This document shows positions 32,786 through 42,619 of a DNA stretch of 64,000 nucleotides, piece by piece (positions within the stretch are counted from its first letter, which is position 1; every line of letters begins with the position of its first letter). The notes under the pieces were generated by a model. The model did not search any database and was not told the DNA's origin. It was given only the letters and a program-made list of their open reading frames with translations. The stretch spans positions 186,001 through 250,000 of the forward strand of contig NZ_BILW01000005.1 of the NCBI RefSeq assembly GCF_004000765.1, read 5' to 3'. Source of the stretch: Paenibacillus chondroitinus NBRC 15376. Its GTDB lineage: Bacteria > Bacillota > Bacilli > Paenibacillales > NBRC-103111. The translations under genes were made by a program, and so were the position numbers.

Positions 32786-34546
32786 TTTTACAGTTACTTT
32801 CATTTGTTTGATTTCCTGTTCATCCGGCGTTACGAATAGTGTTTTCTGATTCACATAGATCACGAATCCAGGCTTGGAGCCATTCGGCTTATGGACATGT
32901 TTAATCGCCGTATAGTCAACAGGCACTTGGCTGGAATGCTTGGCTTGACTGAAATATGCAGCTAATTGCGCTGCTTCTCGCAGAGTTACCTCGGAATAGT
33001 TGTCGCTTCGGATCACGACATGGGAGCCGGGGATATCCTTCGTATGCAGCCAAGTATCGGAGGAGGAAGCAAGCCGGTTGGTTAAAAATTCGTTTTGCGT
33101 ATTGTTTTTGCCGACGTAGATCGGAATTTGCTCGCTAGACATATAGCATGCCAAGGCAGGCTTATCTTTTTTCTTCTTTTTGCGCTGCTTTTTGTTGCGG
33201 TCGCGAATGTAGCCCTGTTCCATAAGCTCATCGCGGATTTCTTCGATATCGGTCAAGGAAGCTACGCCCAGCTGCTGCAGCAAGGAATTCAGATACGTAA
33301 TTTCCTGATGCGTTTGTTCGATTTGTTCCTCGACAATAGCGGTACTGTTTTTCATTTTTGTGTATTTTTTAAAATAGCGCTGCGCATTCTCTGACGGGGT
33401 CAACAGCGGATCCAACGGAATTTTGATCAAAGCCTGATCTTCATCATAGTAGTTGACCGTCTCAAGCTCGCGATCCCCTTTGTTAACGGCATGCAGGGAA
33501 GCTGTCAGCAGCTCGCCAAGTATTCGAAATTTGTCGGCATCTTTGGAATCTTCGACGGTCTCTTGCAGTTTTTCCAGTTTTTTAACATTTTTGTTCGATT
33601 CATTTTGTAAAAAACGGAGCAAATCGGCCACGCGCTGTTTGACTGTATCTCTTTCGGCTTTGTCTCCATAAAACATCTCCAAGCATGCGCTAGGCGTTGG
33701 GTACGTCGTGGACGTGCCTTCAATGTGCGTGAGCGGTGTCATGGCGAAGAACAATTTGCCGGTACTTGTCTGCTCGGTAATGACGGGTTCGTAGTGGTGC
33801 TGACGCACAGCCGACATCACATGGTCAAAAGCATGCCATAAAGCGCCGAGATCGACCGTTTGTTCGCTTCCATCGCTCTTGCGGCCGCGGTATACGATCT
33901 CTTTGGCAATTAATGGGCTTAACCCGCTAAAGGCGGCGACAAGCCGATGTTCGGGTTTATCCGAACCAGAGGAATCTTCCCCGGACATTTGAGTCATCGC
34001 ATCAAGGAAGGTTGGTTTATTCACGTTAAGTGGATTTTGCTTATCCTGCACAGGCGGTGTGACATACTTGCTTCCTGGCATGACAACCCGATAGGAGGAA
34101 ATAGCTGGGGTTACGTGATGTATACCATCCAAAATGGTGTCCGTTGCCGGATCCAGCAGAATGATATTGCTATGCCGCCCCATAATTTCGACGAGGATTT
34201 CTTTGGTGCTCATATCGCCTAATTCATCTCGGTGGCGGATTTGCAACCGGATGACACGTTCCATGCCAATTTGTTCCACGGCTTCAATAACTCCGTTCTC
34301 ACAGTGCTTGCGAAGGAGCATGCAAAACATAGGGGCATCCATCGGATTCAAAGAGGTTTGCTCCGTGAGCTGGACCCGTGGGAACGTGGGATTCGCTGAA
34401 AGAAGAAGCTTGAGATTTTGCCCTTGCGCCCGGATTTGCAGGATGACGTCATTTTCGCTGGGCTGGTGAATTTTATTAATGCGGCCTCCGACACACGTTT
34501 GTAATTCATGAACAATCGCGTGCAGGACTAGTCCGTCTAAAGCCAT
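32783..34546 (-). CDS. rqcH: NFACT-family ribosome quality control protein RqcH
   Basis: 587 aa. N-terminal NFACT-N domain MALDGLVLHAIVHELQ...GRINKIHQPSENDVIL, two central helix-hairpin/coiled-coil segments (about 300-430, LLRFLQNESNKNVKKLEKLQE), and a C-terminal NFACT-R domain with GKNNTQNEFLTNRLASSSDTWLHTKDIPGSHVVIR. In B. subtilis RqcH (YloA, once called fibronectin-binding protein) recruits tRNA-Ala to stalled 50S subunits to add alanine tails for degradation. It is divergent from the Ca2+-ATPase gene. Confidence 0.93.
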   Translation of the reverse strand: MALDGLVLHAIVHELQTCVGGRINKIHQPSENDVILQIRAQGQNLKLLLSANPTFPRVQLTEQTSLNPMDAPMFCMLLRKHCENGVIEAVEQIGMERVIRLQIRHRDELGDMSTKEILVEIMGRHSNIILLDPATDTILDGIHHVTPAISSYRVVMPGSKYVTPPVQDKQNPLNVNKPTFLDAMTQMSGEDSSGSDKPEHRLVAAFSGLSPLIAKEIVYRGRKSDGSEQTVDLGALWHAFDHVMSAVRQHHYEPVITEQTSTGKLFFAMTPLTHIEGTSTTYPTPSACLEMFYGDKAERDTVKQRVADLLRFLQNESNKNVKKLEKLQETVEDSKDADKFRILGELLTASLHAVNKGDRELETVNYYDEDQALIKIPLDPLLTPSENAQRYFKKYTKMKNSTAIVEEQIEQTHQEITYLNSLLQQLGVASLTDIEEIRDELMEQGYIRDRNKKQRKKKKKDKPALACYMSSEQIPIYVGKNNTQNEFLTNRLASSSDTWLHTKDIPGSHVVIRSDNYSEVTLREAAQLAAYFSQAKHSSQVPVDYTAIKHVHKPNGSKPGFVIYVNQKTLFVTPDEQEIKQMKVTVK

Positions 34547-34728
34547 GATACATACAACTCCATTCTAGGTGAAAACTTTGCTAATCTCTATGATGCCATA
34601 CTTTTCACAAAAACTTAAGCCTTAGCCACCGGGAAAGATGATTTCAGGGATATTTTCCGGCTTGTCTGAATACATTTACGTATGAGTGGGAGGCAAGATC
34701 AAGTGGGAAGTGGGAGGGAGAAGGGCGA

Positions 34729-37521
34729 ATGAGTCAGAATAAGTGGTACCAGTTGACATCGGAAGAAGTCCTGCAGTTACAGCAGGTGGACACGCAGCAA
34801 GGATTGCCCTGGGAAGAAGCCTGGAAGCGGCAGGGAGAAGCGGGTCGCAATGAGCTGACTGAAGGCAATCGCGTCTCTCCGATTACGCTGCTATTGAATC
34901 AATTCAAAGATTTCATGGTGCTGGTGTTATTAGGGGCGACTCTGATCTCCGGCTTGCTGGGCGAATATCTAGATGCAATCACGATCGTTATCATTATTGT
35001 CATGAACGGCATCCTTGGCTTTACCCAAGAATTCCGCGCCGAACGTTCGCTTCGCGCACTTAAGGAATTGTCTGCTCCGAATGCGAACGTGTGGAGGGAA
35101 GGCGCCATTCATCAAATACCGGCTCGTGATTTGGTGCCTGGCGATATCATTTTGCTGGAAAGCGGGGACAGGGTTCCGGCAGATGTGCGGTTCTTGGAGA
35201 CGAACGGTCTTTATATCGAGGAATCAGCGTTAACAGGCGAGTCTGTGGCCGTCAGTAAGCAAACAGCAGCGATTGCGCATGATGAAGTACCGCTTGGGGA
35301 TCAGCGAAATCTAGGGTTTATGGGGACGATGGTTTCCAGAGGCACAGCCAAAGCCGTGGTCGTTCGCATTGGAATGAATACGGAAATGGGTAAAATTGCA
35401 GATTTGATTCAAAATACGGAATCCATGGAAACACCGCTTCAGCACCGTCTGGAACAACTCGGGAAAATACTGATTATTGTCGCAATCGCGTTAACCGTTC
35501 TCGTCGTCGTTGCCGGTATTATGCACGGACAACAGCCGTATGCGATGTTCTTGGCAGGCGTGAGCTTGGCCGTCGCTGCCATTCCAGAAGGCTTGCCTGC
35601 TATTGTGACAATTGCACTGGCACTTGGCGTGCAGCGGATGATTAAACGCAAAGCGATCGTAAGAAAACTGCCTTCTGTTGAAACACTGGGATGCGCTTCG
35701 GTCATCTGCTCCGATAAAACAGGAACCCTCACACAGAACAAAATGACCGTTACCCACTTATGGGTTGGCGGTGATGTGCTGGAAGTAACGGGGGACGGCT
35801 ATACACCGGTAGGAGATATTCAAATTGGCGGACAAAACGCCGATCTGCTCAAAAACCCTTCATTAAGCAGGCTGCTCCACGTGTCTGTGCTTTGTAATAA
35901 CGCAACGTTATATGAGGAAAAGCAGGAGCTGAAACGGAAGAAGGGTAAGGATTCCAAAGAGAACGTCGTCTCCGTCTGGAATATCAAAGGGGATCCGACG
36001 GAAGGAGCCTTGGTTGTCCTGAGCGCGAAGAGCGGCATTACGCAAGAGTCGCTTAGCGACAAGTATAAACGGATCGCCGAATTCCCTTTTGATTCCGAAC
36101 GCAAACGGATGTCTGTTCTGGTGACTTCGGAAAATGGGCGCATGGCATGCACCAAGGGCGCGCCTGACGTTCTGCTCCAGCACTGCAGCTACATTCTATG
36201 GGATGGCAAAGTCATTCCATTCACTTCTACGCTGAAGCAAAAAGTAATGGCGGCCAATGAAGGCATGGCCAGATCCGCCCTGCGGGTGCTTGGCATCGCC
36301 TACAAGGAGCTAAAAAGCACGGATCGCTACGACGACTATGAAACGGTGGAGAACGGCTTGGTCTTCATCGGCTTAACCGGCATGATTGATCCGCCTCGTA
36401 AAGAAGTGCGCGAAGCCATCTCCAAATGCCGCAAAGCAGGCATCAAAACAATTATGATAACCGGCGACCATCAGACGACGGCAGAAGCGATTGCCAAACA
36501 GCTTGGCATGATTCAAGGCAGTGGCGTCAGCTTGAGCGGGCAGCAGCTCGCTTCCATGTCGGACGAAGATCTCGAAGCCAAGGTAAATGATACTTACGTG
36601 TATGCAAGGGTATCCCCTGAGCATAAGCTGCGTATTGTCAAAGCTTTGCAGCGTAAAGGACATGTTGTCGCTATGACGGGTGACGGAGTGAACGATGCGC
36701 CGGCAATTAAAGCGGCTGACATCGGAATCGCGATGGGGATTACGGGTACGGACGTTTCGAAGGAAGCTTCTTCCCTGATTCTCAGTGACGATAACTTCTC
36801 CACGATTGTCGCAGCGATTGAAGAAGGACGGGGGATTTACGAAAATATCCGCAAATTCATCCGATATTTGCTGGCATCCAATGTCGGCGAGATTATGACG
36901 ATGTTTATCGCGATGATGGCAGGTCTGCCGCTGCCGTTGGTACCGATCCAAATTCTGTGGGTGAATCTGGTGACGGACGGCCTTCCGGCGATGGCGCTGG
37001 GTGTCGACCAAGCCGAGAAGGACTTGATGCAGCATAAGCCCCGCTCCTCTAAGGAGAACATTTTCGCCAGACGGCTCGGCTGGAAAATCATCTCCCGCGG
37101 AATTCTCATCGGTGTCTGCACCTTGGCGGCATTCTGGCTCGTACTGCGGGCGGATCCTTCGGATGCCGCAACATTATTGAAAGCACAAAGCGTCGCCTTC
37201 GCTACGCTGGTCATGGCTCAGCTGATCCATGTGTTCGATTGCCGCAGCTCCCGTTCGATTTTTCACCGCAATCCGTTACAAAATCGTTACCTTGTTCTTG
37301 CGGTATTATCCTCTCTTATTTTGATGCTCGCCGTTATGTATGTGGATACTCTTCAACCGATCTTCAAAACCGTTCCTCTTGGATGGAAGGATTGGATTCT
37401 CGTGCTCATCGCCGCAGGGATCCCGACCTTTCTTATGGGGCTGGGCAGCGTGCTCTCACCGAAGCGTACGAAAGGCTCTCGTCCTGCTTCCTATACATCA
37501 TCCAAGGCAAGTTTCAGATAA
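34729..37521 (+). CDS. Cation-transporting P-type ATPase, calcium type
   Basis: 930 aa, PII-type P-ATPase with about ten TM segments. The actuator motif LTGES, the phosphorylation site [14 protein letters not shown] (Asp about 329), the nucleotide domain KGAPD, and the hinge [22 protein letters not shown] are all present; transmembrane PEGLPAIVT carries Ca2+-site residues. B. subtilis YloB, at the same chromosomal place, is a sporulation Ca2+-ATPase. A GGGAGGGAGAAGG stretch precedes the ATG. Confidence 0.93.
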   Translation: MSQNKWYQLTSEEVLQLQQVDTQQGLPWEEAWKRQGEAGRNELTEGNRVSPITLLLNQFKDFMVLVLLGATLISGLLGEYLDAITIVIIIVMNGILGFTQEFRAERSLRALKELSAPNANVWREGAIHQIPARDLVPGDIILLESGDRVPADVRFLETNGLYIEESALTGESVAVSKQTAAIAHDEVPLGDQRNLGFMGTMVSRGTAKAVVVRIGMNTEMGKIADLIQNTESMETPLQHRLEQLGKILIIVAIALTVLVVVAGIMHGQQPYAMFLAGVSLAVAAIPEGLPAIVTIALALGVQRMIKRKAIVRKLPSVETLGCASVICSDKTGTLTQNKMTVTHLWVGGDVLEVTGDGYTPVGDIQIGGQNADLLKNPSLSRLLHVSVLCNNATLYEEKQELKRKKGKDSKENVVSVWNIKGDPTEGALVVLSAKSGITQESLSDKYKRIAEFPFDSERKRMSVLVTSENGRMACTKGAPDVLLQHCSYILWDGKVIPFTSTLKQKVMAANEGMARSALRVLGIAYKELKSTDRYDDYETVENGLVFIGLTGMIDPPRKEVREAISKCRKAGIKTIMITGDHQTTAEAIAKQLGMIQGSGVSLSGQQLASMSDEDLEAKVNDTYVYARVSPEHKLRIVKALQRKGHVVAMTGDGVNDAPAIKAADIGIAMGITGTDVSKEASSLILSDDNFSTIVAAIEEGRGIYENIRKFIRYLLASNVGEIMTMFIAMMAGLPLPLVPIQILWVNLVTDGLPAMALGVDQAEKDLMQHKPRSSKENIFARRLGWKIISRGILIGVCTLAAFWLVLRADPSDAATLLKAQSVAFATLVMAQLIHVFDCRSSRSIFHRNPLQNRYLVLAVLSSLILMLAVMYVDTLQPIFKTVPLGWKDWILVLIAAGIPTFLMGLGSVLSPKRTKGSRPASYTSSKASFR

Positions 37522-37532
37522 GTTTAGAGATG

Positions 37533-37574
37533 AGGCTGTCTCAGAGGTCTTGATGACCTTGGGGATGGCCTTTT
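37533..37574 (+). terminator. Terminator after the Ca2+-ATPase gene
   Basis: An extended imperfect hairpin with apical AGGTC/GACCT and basal AGGC/GGCCT, followed by TTTT and a T/C-rich tail. Confidence 0.55.
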
Positions 37575-37672
37575 CCCCTTTAGCTGAACGAAAAACAGGA
37601 GAAAGGGCTATGCATTCAATCATTTTTGCGCTATGATATTGGCTAAAACACACATTTGGAGTGCTGAATACA

Positions 37673-38506
37673 ATGAAATTCACAAAATTGCATGGTTTAG
37701 GCAACGATTTTATTGTCATAGCTGGTGAAAAAGAACTGCCTGCCGGTGTGGATCAGCTCGCGATCCGGCTGTGCAATCGCTTCTTTGGCATTGGCGCTGA
37801 CGGCTTAGTATACATTCTTCCTTCTGAGAAGGCAGATTTCAAAATGCGCATCATTAACTCCGACGGATCCGAGGCTGAGCAATGCGGCAATGCGATTCGA
37901 TGCGTGTCCAAATATGTTTATGACCACAAGCTTACGGATGCAACAGAGATTACGGTTGAAACTCTAGGAGCAGGTGTGCAGAAGGTCCAACTGAATGTGC
38001 AAGAGGGGAAAGTTGCGACGGTCCGGGTGGATATGGGGCAGCCGATTTTGCAAGGACTCGAAGTTCCTACGACGGTAGATGAGGCAAAAGTAATCAATCA
38101 TCCGATTGAAGTAGACGGAAGAGAGTTTCGGTTTACAGCTGTTTCGATGGGAAATCCGCACTGTGTCATTTATGTGGAGGATGCGGTTAATTTCGACCTT
38201 GCCGTTTGGGGGCCGAAGCTTGAAGTACACCCGATGTTCCCGCGTAAAATCAATGTGGAATTCGCTACGGTGAAGAATCGTACGTTTACGGATATGCGTG
38301 TCTGGGAGCGGGGGGCAGGTCCTACCCTGGCTTGCGGGACCGGTGCTTGCGCGACGCTGGTATCTTCCGTTCTTAATGGGCTTACCGACCGTCAGGCTAC
38401 GGTTTCGCTGAAAGGCGGAGATTTGTTCATCGAATGGAATGAAGAAGATAATCACGTGTATATGACAGGGCCAGCCGAAGAAGTGTATCAGGGTACGCTC
38501 GACTAG
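37673..38506 (+). CDS. dapF: Diaminopimelate epimerase
   Basis: 277 aa. Converts LL- to meso-diaminopimelate for lysine and peptidoglycan. The two catalytic cysteines are in EQCGNAIRC (Cys71) and LACGTGACA (Cys221). Typical N-terminus MKFTKLHGLGNDFIVI. ATG 37673 is chosen over GTG 37661 because the GGAG then stands 9-12 nt upstream and the N-terminus matches the family. This gene is not at this locus in B. subtilis. Confidence 0.95.
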   Translation: MKFTKLHGLGNDFIVIAGEKELPAGVDQLAIRLCNRFFGIGADGLVYILPSEKADFKMRIINSDGSEAEQCGNAIRCVSKYVYDHKLTDATEITVETLGAGVQKVQLNVQEGKVATVRVDMGQPILQGLEVPTTVDEAKVINHPIEVDGREFRFTAVSMGNPHCVIYVEDAVNFDLAVWGPKLEVHPMFPRKINVEFATVKNRTFTDMRVWERGAGPTLACGTGACATLVSSVLNGLTDRQATVSLKGGDLFIEWNEEDNHVYMTGPAEEVYQGTLD

Positions 38507-38602
38507 CACACTATCAGAATGATTGATAAAGGTTTATCTTAATATCTCCCATCATTTGTGATACATTATAACTACATTTTTTTAGTAAGCGGGGAGATTA
38601 TG

Positions 38603-40477
38603 ATGAAACTGGATCTTCGAGCGGCGCTTCAGCGGGATATTTTGACCGGTGACGGCGCGATGGGGACTTATTTATATCAGATGGGATTTCCGGTAGGCAT
38701 TTCTTATGAAGAACTGAATCTGCTCAGACCGGAAACGGTCGCTGAAGTGCACCGCCGCTATTTTGAGGCTGGTGCTCGTCTTATTGAAACGAATACCTTT
38801 TCGGCTAACCGTGAAAAATTATCTAAGTATGGGCTGGAAGGCGATGTTGAAGCGATCAACCGTGCAGGTGTGGAGCTTGCAAGGAAAGTTGTCGGAAAAG
38901 ACGCTTATGTTGTTGGAGCGATCGGTTCGATTCGTGCCGGCAAACGCAAAAATGTCCGTACCGCCGATGTCGAAGAATCGCTGCGCGAACAGATCTCCAT
39001 TCTTCTGGACTCACCGGTTGACGGGCTTATGCTCGAAACCTTCTATGATTTGGAAGAACTGCAGCTGGCGCTGCGCATCATTCGCAGCATGAGCGATTTG
39101 CCAGTGATCTGCCAGTTCGCGAATGAGGGAACCGGCAGCACACAGGATGGCGTTCCCCTGCAGGAGGCGTTCCTGCGTCTGCGCGATGAAGGCGCTGACG
39201 TCATCGGTTTCAACTGCCGCGTCGGCCCGAACGGGATTCTCCGCTCGATGGAGAAACTGACCCCGCTGGCCGGTGTGCCGTTCTCCGCGTTCCCGAACGC
39301 GGGGCTGCCCGACTACGTCGACGGGCAGTACACGTATGCGGCGACGCCTCAGTACTTCGCCGAAAGCGCGCTGCGCTTCGCCGATCTCGGCGCGCGCATC
39401 ATCGGCGGCTGCTGCGGCACCACGCCGGAACATATCGCCGCAGTCGCGAAGGCGCTGCAGGACTACGTGCCGGCAGAGCCGGGCACGGCAGTGTCCGCGC
39501 GCGCGGTGCGCGTGCTGGAACCGGCGCCGGCGAAACCTGCGCCGCCGGCAGGCAAACCTTCGCTGCTGGAGATCGTGAAGCAGCGCAAAACCGTCATTGT
39601 CGAGCTGGATCCCCCGCGGGATCTCGACATCGACAAATTTATGCAGGGCTCCAGGGCCCTGCAGGACGCGCGCGTCGACGCCATTACGATGGCCGACAAT
39701 TCACTCGCGGTGACGCGCATGAGCAACCTGGCGCTCGGCCACCTCGTGCAGGATAAGCTTGGCGCGCGTCCGCTGATTCATATCGCGTGCCGCGACCGCA
39801 ACATGATCGGGACGCAGTCCCATCTCATGGGGCTTCACGCGCTGGGCATCGACCATGTGCTGGCCGTGACCGGCGATCCCGCCAAATTCGGCGATCTCCC
39901 AGGGTCCAGCTCGGTTTATGACCTGACATCTTTTGAGATTATCCGGATGATTAAACAACTGAACGAAGGGATTGCGTTCTCCGGCAAACCGCTGAAGCAG
40001 AAAGCGAACTTCGTGGTCGGGGCTGCTTTTAACCCGAATGTCAAGCATTTGGATAAAGCGGTGCAGCGTTTGGAACGCAAAATTGAAGCCGGCGCCGATT
40101 ACATTATGACGCAGCCGGTATACGATGCTGAGCTGATTGAACAAATTTACGAAGCGACCAAGCATTTGCATATACCGGTCTTCATCGGGATTGCGCCGCT
40201 CGCGAGCGGAGGGAACGCGGAGTATTTGCATAATGAAGTGCCGGGCATCCGGTTGTCGGATGAAGTTAGAGCGCGCATGAGCGGACTTAAGGGTCCAGAA
40301 GGCCGCGCGATGGGCGTGGAGATTGCCAAAGAGCTGCTGGATGCGGCAATGCCTTACTTCAATGGCATCTATCTGATGACCCCTTTTCTAGCGTACGAGA
40401 TGTGTGTTGACTTGACAAAGTATGTGTGGGAAAAGTCGAAACGTCATGATTTCCACTTGTACCCACTTTCAAAATGA
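38603..40477 (+). CDS. Bifunctional homocysteine S-methyltransferase / methylenetetrahydrofolate reductase
   Basis: 624 aa fusion, like B. subtilis YitJ. The first half (about 1-300) is a homocysteine methyltransferase with DGAMGTYL, GFNCRVGP and GGCCGTTPEHI, whose Cys residues bind zinc. A Pro/Ala-rich linker (about 300-330) leads to a MetF-type reductase with VELDPPR, VTGDP, FVVGAAFNPNVKH and ADYIMTQPVYD. It supplies methyl groups for methionine synthesis. ATG 38603 with GGGGAG 6 nt upstream is preferred over ATG 38600. The region 39200-39900 is much richer in GC than the rest. No S-box riboswitch fits in the roughly 95 bp upstream. Confidence 0.92.
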   Translation: MKLDLRAALQRDILTGDGAMGTYLYQMGFPVGISYEELNLLRPETVAEVHRRYFEAGARLIETNTFSANREKLSKYGLEGDVEAINRAGVELARKVVGKDAYVVGAIGSIRAGKRKNVRTADVEESLREQISILLDSPVDGLMLETFYDLEELQLALRIIRSMSDLPVICQFANEGTGSTQDGVPLQEAFLRLRDEGADVIGFNCRVGPNGILRSMEKLTPLAGVPFSAFPNAGLPDYVDGQYTYAATPQYFAESALRFADLGARIIGGCCGTTPEHIAAVAKALQDYVPAEPGTAVSARAVRVLEPAPAKPAPPAGKPSLLEIVKQRKTVIVELDPPRDLDIDKFMQGSRALQDARVDAITMADNSLAVTRMSNLALGHLVQDKLGARPLIHIACRDRNMIGTQSHLMGLHALGIDHVLAVTGDPAKFGDLPGSSSVYDLTSFEIIRMIKQLNEGIAFSGKPLKQKANFVVGAAFNPNVKHLDKAVQRLERKIEAGADYIMTQPVYDAELIEQIYEATKHLHIPVFIGIAPLASGGNAEYLHNEVPGIRLSDEVRARMSGLKGPEGRAMGVEIAKELLDAAMPYFNGIYLMTPFLAYEMCVDLTKYVWEKSKRHDFHLYPLSK

Positions 40478-40506
40478 ATTAAAATAGGGTAATGGATGTG
40501 ATGAGG

Positions 40507-41391
40507 ATGATTTGCAGTATGACCGGATTCGGACAAGCGAATCGTTCTTTTGCGGGATACAACGTGTTTATCGATGTGAAATCGGTCAATCATAGGTATA
40601 GTGAAGTGTCGATTCGAATGCCTAAGGAATGGGCGGTCTTTGAAGACGCTTTGAAGAAGACGGTGCTGCAAGCTGTGAGGAGAGGGCGCGTTGACGTCTT
40701 CGTTACAGCGGAACGTGAAGCGGCTTCCACCAAGAGCGTGACGGTCGACTTTGGTTTGGCAGATGCTTATTTGCAGGCTGCTGAGGAGTTGAAGGGGCGC
40801 TATGGGTACGCCGAACAGGTCGGTCTCAAAGATTTATTAAGACTGCCGGATCTCATTCAGATGAAAGAGCTTCGCAAGGAGCCTGACGAGGAGATCGAAC
40901 AGGAATTGTGCGCCTGCTTGCAGGAGGCCGTTGCCAAATTATCCGATATGCGGATGCGAGAAGGAGCATTTCTGGAACAGGACATTCGTGAGCGCCTGGC
41001 TGAGCTCAAACGGATCCATACGGAGCTGGAAGCTTTAGCGCCTGGGGTCGTGCAAGATTATGCGGCTAAGCTCACCAATCGCATTCAGACTCTCCTGCAG
41101 GATCAGACACCTGTGGATGAGATGAGGCTGGCGACAGAAATTGCGATTTTCGCAGATCGTTCTAACGTGGATGAGGAATTGACTCGTCTGAAGAGTCATT
41201 TTGGGCAATGTGATCAATTGCTTTCAGAGAAAGAGCCTGTCGGACGAAAGCTGGACTTCTTGATTCAAGAAATGAATCGGGAAGTGAACACGATCGGATC
41301 CAAATCCAATCACTCGGAGCCTACGGCTAGAGTCATTGCGATGAAGGCAGAGCTTGAAAAGATGCGCGAGCAAATACAGAATATCGAGTGA
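40507..41391 (+). CDS. YicC/YloC family endoribonuclease
   Basis: 294 aa. N-terminal ICSMTGFGQANRSF and VKSVNHRYSEVSIRMP, with the C-terminal DUF1732 part KLDFLIQEMNREVNTIGSKSNHSE carrying the conserved acidic residues. E. coli YicC and B. subtilis YloC are endoribonucleases. Start 40507 matches the family N-terminus MI(R/C)SMTGFG; ATGs at 40492 and 40501 in the same frame remain possible. First gene of the compact yloC-remA-gmk-rpoZ run. Confidence 0.9.
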   Translation: MICSMTGFGQANRSFAGYNVFIDVKSVNHRYSEVSIRMPKEWAVFEDALKKTVLQAVRRGRVDVFVTAEREAASTKSVTVDFGLADAYLQAAEELKGRYGYAEQVGLKDLLRLPDLIQMKELRKEPDEEIEQELCACLQEAVAKLSDMRMREGAFLEQDIRERLAELKRIHTELEALAPGVVQDYAAKLTNRIQTLLQDQTPVDEMRLATEIAIFADRSNVDEELTRLKSHFGQCDQLLSEKEPVGRKLDFLIQEMNREVNTIGSKSNHSEPTARVIAMKAELEKMREQIQNIE

Positions 41392-41425
41392 AGCGGCATG
41401 GAGCTTCGCGAGGAGGAAGCCCTAA

Positions 41426-41686
41426 ATGGCTATCAAATTAATCAACATCGGGTTCGGCAACATCGTATCGGCGAACCGCATTATCTCGATTGTGAGTCCG
41501 GAATCGGCTCCGATCAAGAGAATCATTCAAGAGGCGCGTGATCGTCACATGCTGATTGACGCTACATATGGTAGAAGAACCCGTGCCGTTATTATCACGG
41601 ACAGCGATCATGTGATTTTGTCGGCAGTACAACCAGAGACGGTAGCGCATAGACTTTCCAACAAGGACGATGATCATGACGAGTAA
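41426..41686 (+). CDS. remA: Extracellular matrix regulator RemA
   Basis: 86 aa. [20 protein letters not shown] and [32 protein letters not shown] are diagnostic for RemA (B. subtilis YlzA). RemA is a DNA-binding protein that activates matrix operons for biofilm formation. GAGGAGG lies 9 nt before the ATG. Its end overlaps the start of gmk by 11 bp. Confidence 0.95.
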   Translation: MAIKLINIGFGNIVSANRIISIVSPESAPIKRIIQEARDRHMLIDATYGRRTRAVIITDSDHVILSAVQPETVAHRLSNKDDDHDE

Positions 41687-42314
41687 TACGAACACTCTTG
41701 AGCGTGAGAGAGGTATTCTGATTGTTTTATCCGGACCTTCAGGTGTCGGTAAAGGTACCGTATGTGCCGCGCTGCGCAAGTGCTCTCCGGATATCGTGTA
41801 TTCCGTATCGGCTACGACCCGCTCACCGAGACAAGGGGAAGTCGACGGTGTCAACTATTTCTTCAAAACACGGGAACAATTCCAACAGATGATCGATTCG
41901 GATGAAGTGTTGGAATGGGCGGAATACGTAGGTAATTTCTACGGGACGCCGAGACGTTTTGTTGAAGAAACGCTTCGCTCCGGCAAAGATGTCATCCTGG
42001 AGATTGAAGTTCAGGGTGCTCTGCAGGTGAAACAAAAGTTTTCCGAAGGCGTGTTTATTTTCTTGCTGCCGCCTTCGCTGGATGAGCTTGAGAATCGCAT
42101 TGTAACGCGTGGTACAGAAACGGACGAAGTCATTCGCAGCCGCATGTCGATAGCGATTGATGAAATTCGTTTAATGGAACACTACGACTATGCAATTGTG
42201 AATGATCATGTGGAAACAGCATGCTCCAAAATACAAGCGATTCTAACGGCTGAACATTGCAAAAAAGAACGCGTGTATCCCAAAATCGTACAATGGATAG
42301 ATGAGGTGAAATAA
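41676..42314 (+). CDS. gmk: Guanylate kinase
   Basis: 212 aa. Phosphorylates GMP to GDP. P-loop [15 protein letters not shown]-binding [28 protein letters not shown] and the RIxxRGxE-type [12 protein letters not shown] 41676 is chosen because AAGGA lies 8 nt upstream; ATG 41670 is too close to it. It overlaps remA and is followed one base later by rpoZ. Confidence 0.95.
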   Translation: MTSNTNTLERERGILIVLSGPSGVGKGTVCAALRKCSPDIVYSVSATTRSPRQGEVDGVNYFFKTREQFQQMIDSDEVLEWAEYVGNFYGTPRRFVEETLRSGKDVILEIEVQGALQVKQKFSEGVFIFLLPPSLDELENRIVTRGTETDEVIRSRMSIAIDEIRLMEHYDYAIVNDHVETACSKIQAILTAEHCKKERVYPKIVQWIDEVK

Positions 42315-42315
42315 A

Positions 42316-42549
42316 ATGTTATATCCTTCAATTGATAAATTGCTAGATATCGTAGACAGCAAGTATTCCCTGGTTGTCGCTGCATCCAAAAGAGCGAGAT
42401 CTCTTCGCGACGGCGCGAAATCAGACTTGAAAAACCACAAAGCTCATAAGCAAGTTGGCGTGGCGCTTGAAGAGCTTTACGGCCACTACATTGGCTACGA
42501 GAAAATCGAGCCGACAGAGAACGAGAAAGTGAAACAAACCGAGAAATAA
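42316..42549 (+). CDS. rpoZ: RNA polymerase omega subunit
   Basis: 77 aa. YPSIDKLLDIVDSKYSLVVAASKRARSL is the conserved omega core, with ALEELYGHYIGYEKIE toward the acidic tail. Omega helps assemble beta-prime and affects (p)ppGpp response. It starts 1 bp after the gmk stop, and a terminator follows, closing this operon segment. Confidence 0.94.
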   Translation: MLYPSIDKLLDIVDSKYSLVVAASKRARSLRDGAKSDLKNHKAHKQVGVALEELYGHYIGYEKIEPTENEKVKQTEK

Positions 42550-42560
42550 ATCGCTTACCC

Positions 42561-42589
42561 AACAACCCTTTGTGGTTGTTATTTTTTTC
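42561..42589 (+). terminator. Terminator after rpoZ
   Basis: AACAACC / GGTTGTT stem, then ATTTTTTT. Confidence 0.75.
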
Positions 42590-42619
42590 CCAGAATAGCA
42601 GATAGAAGGGGGAATACTC

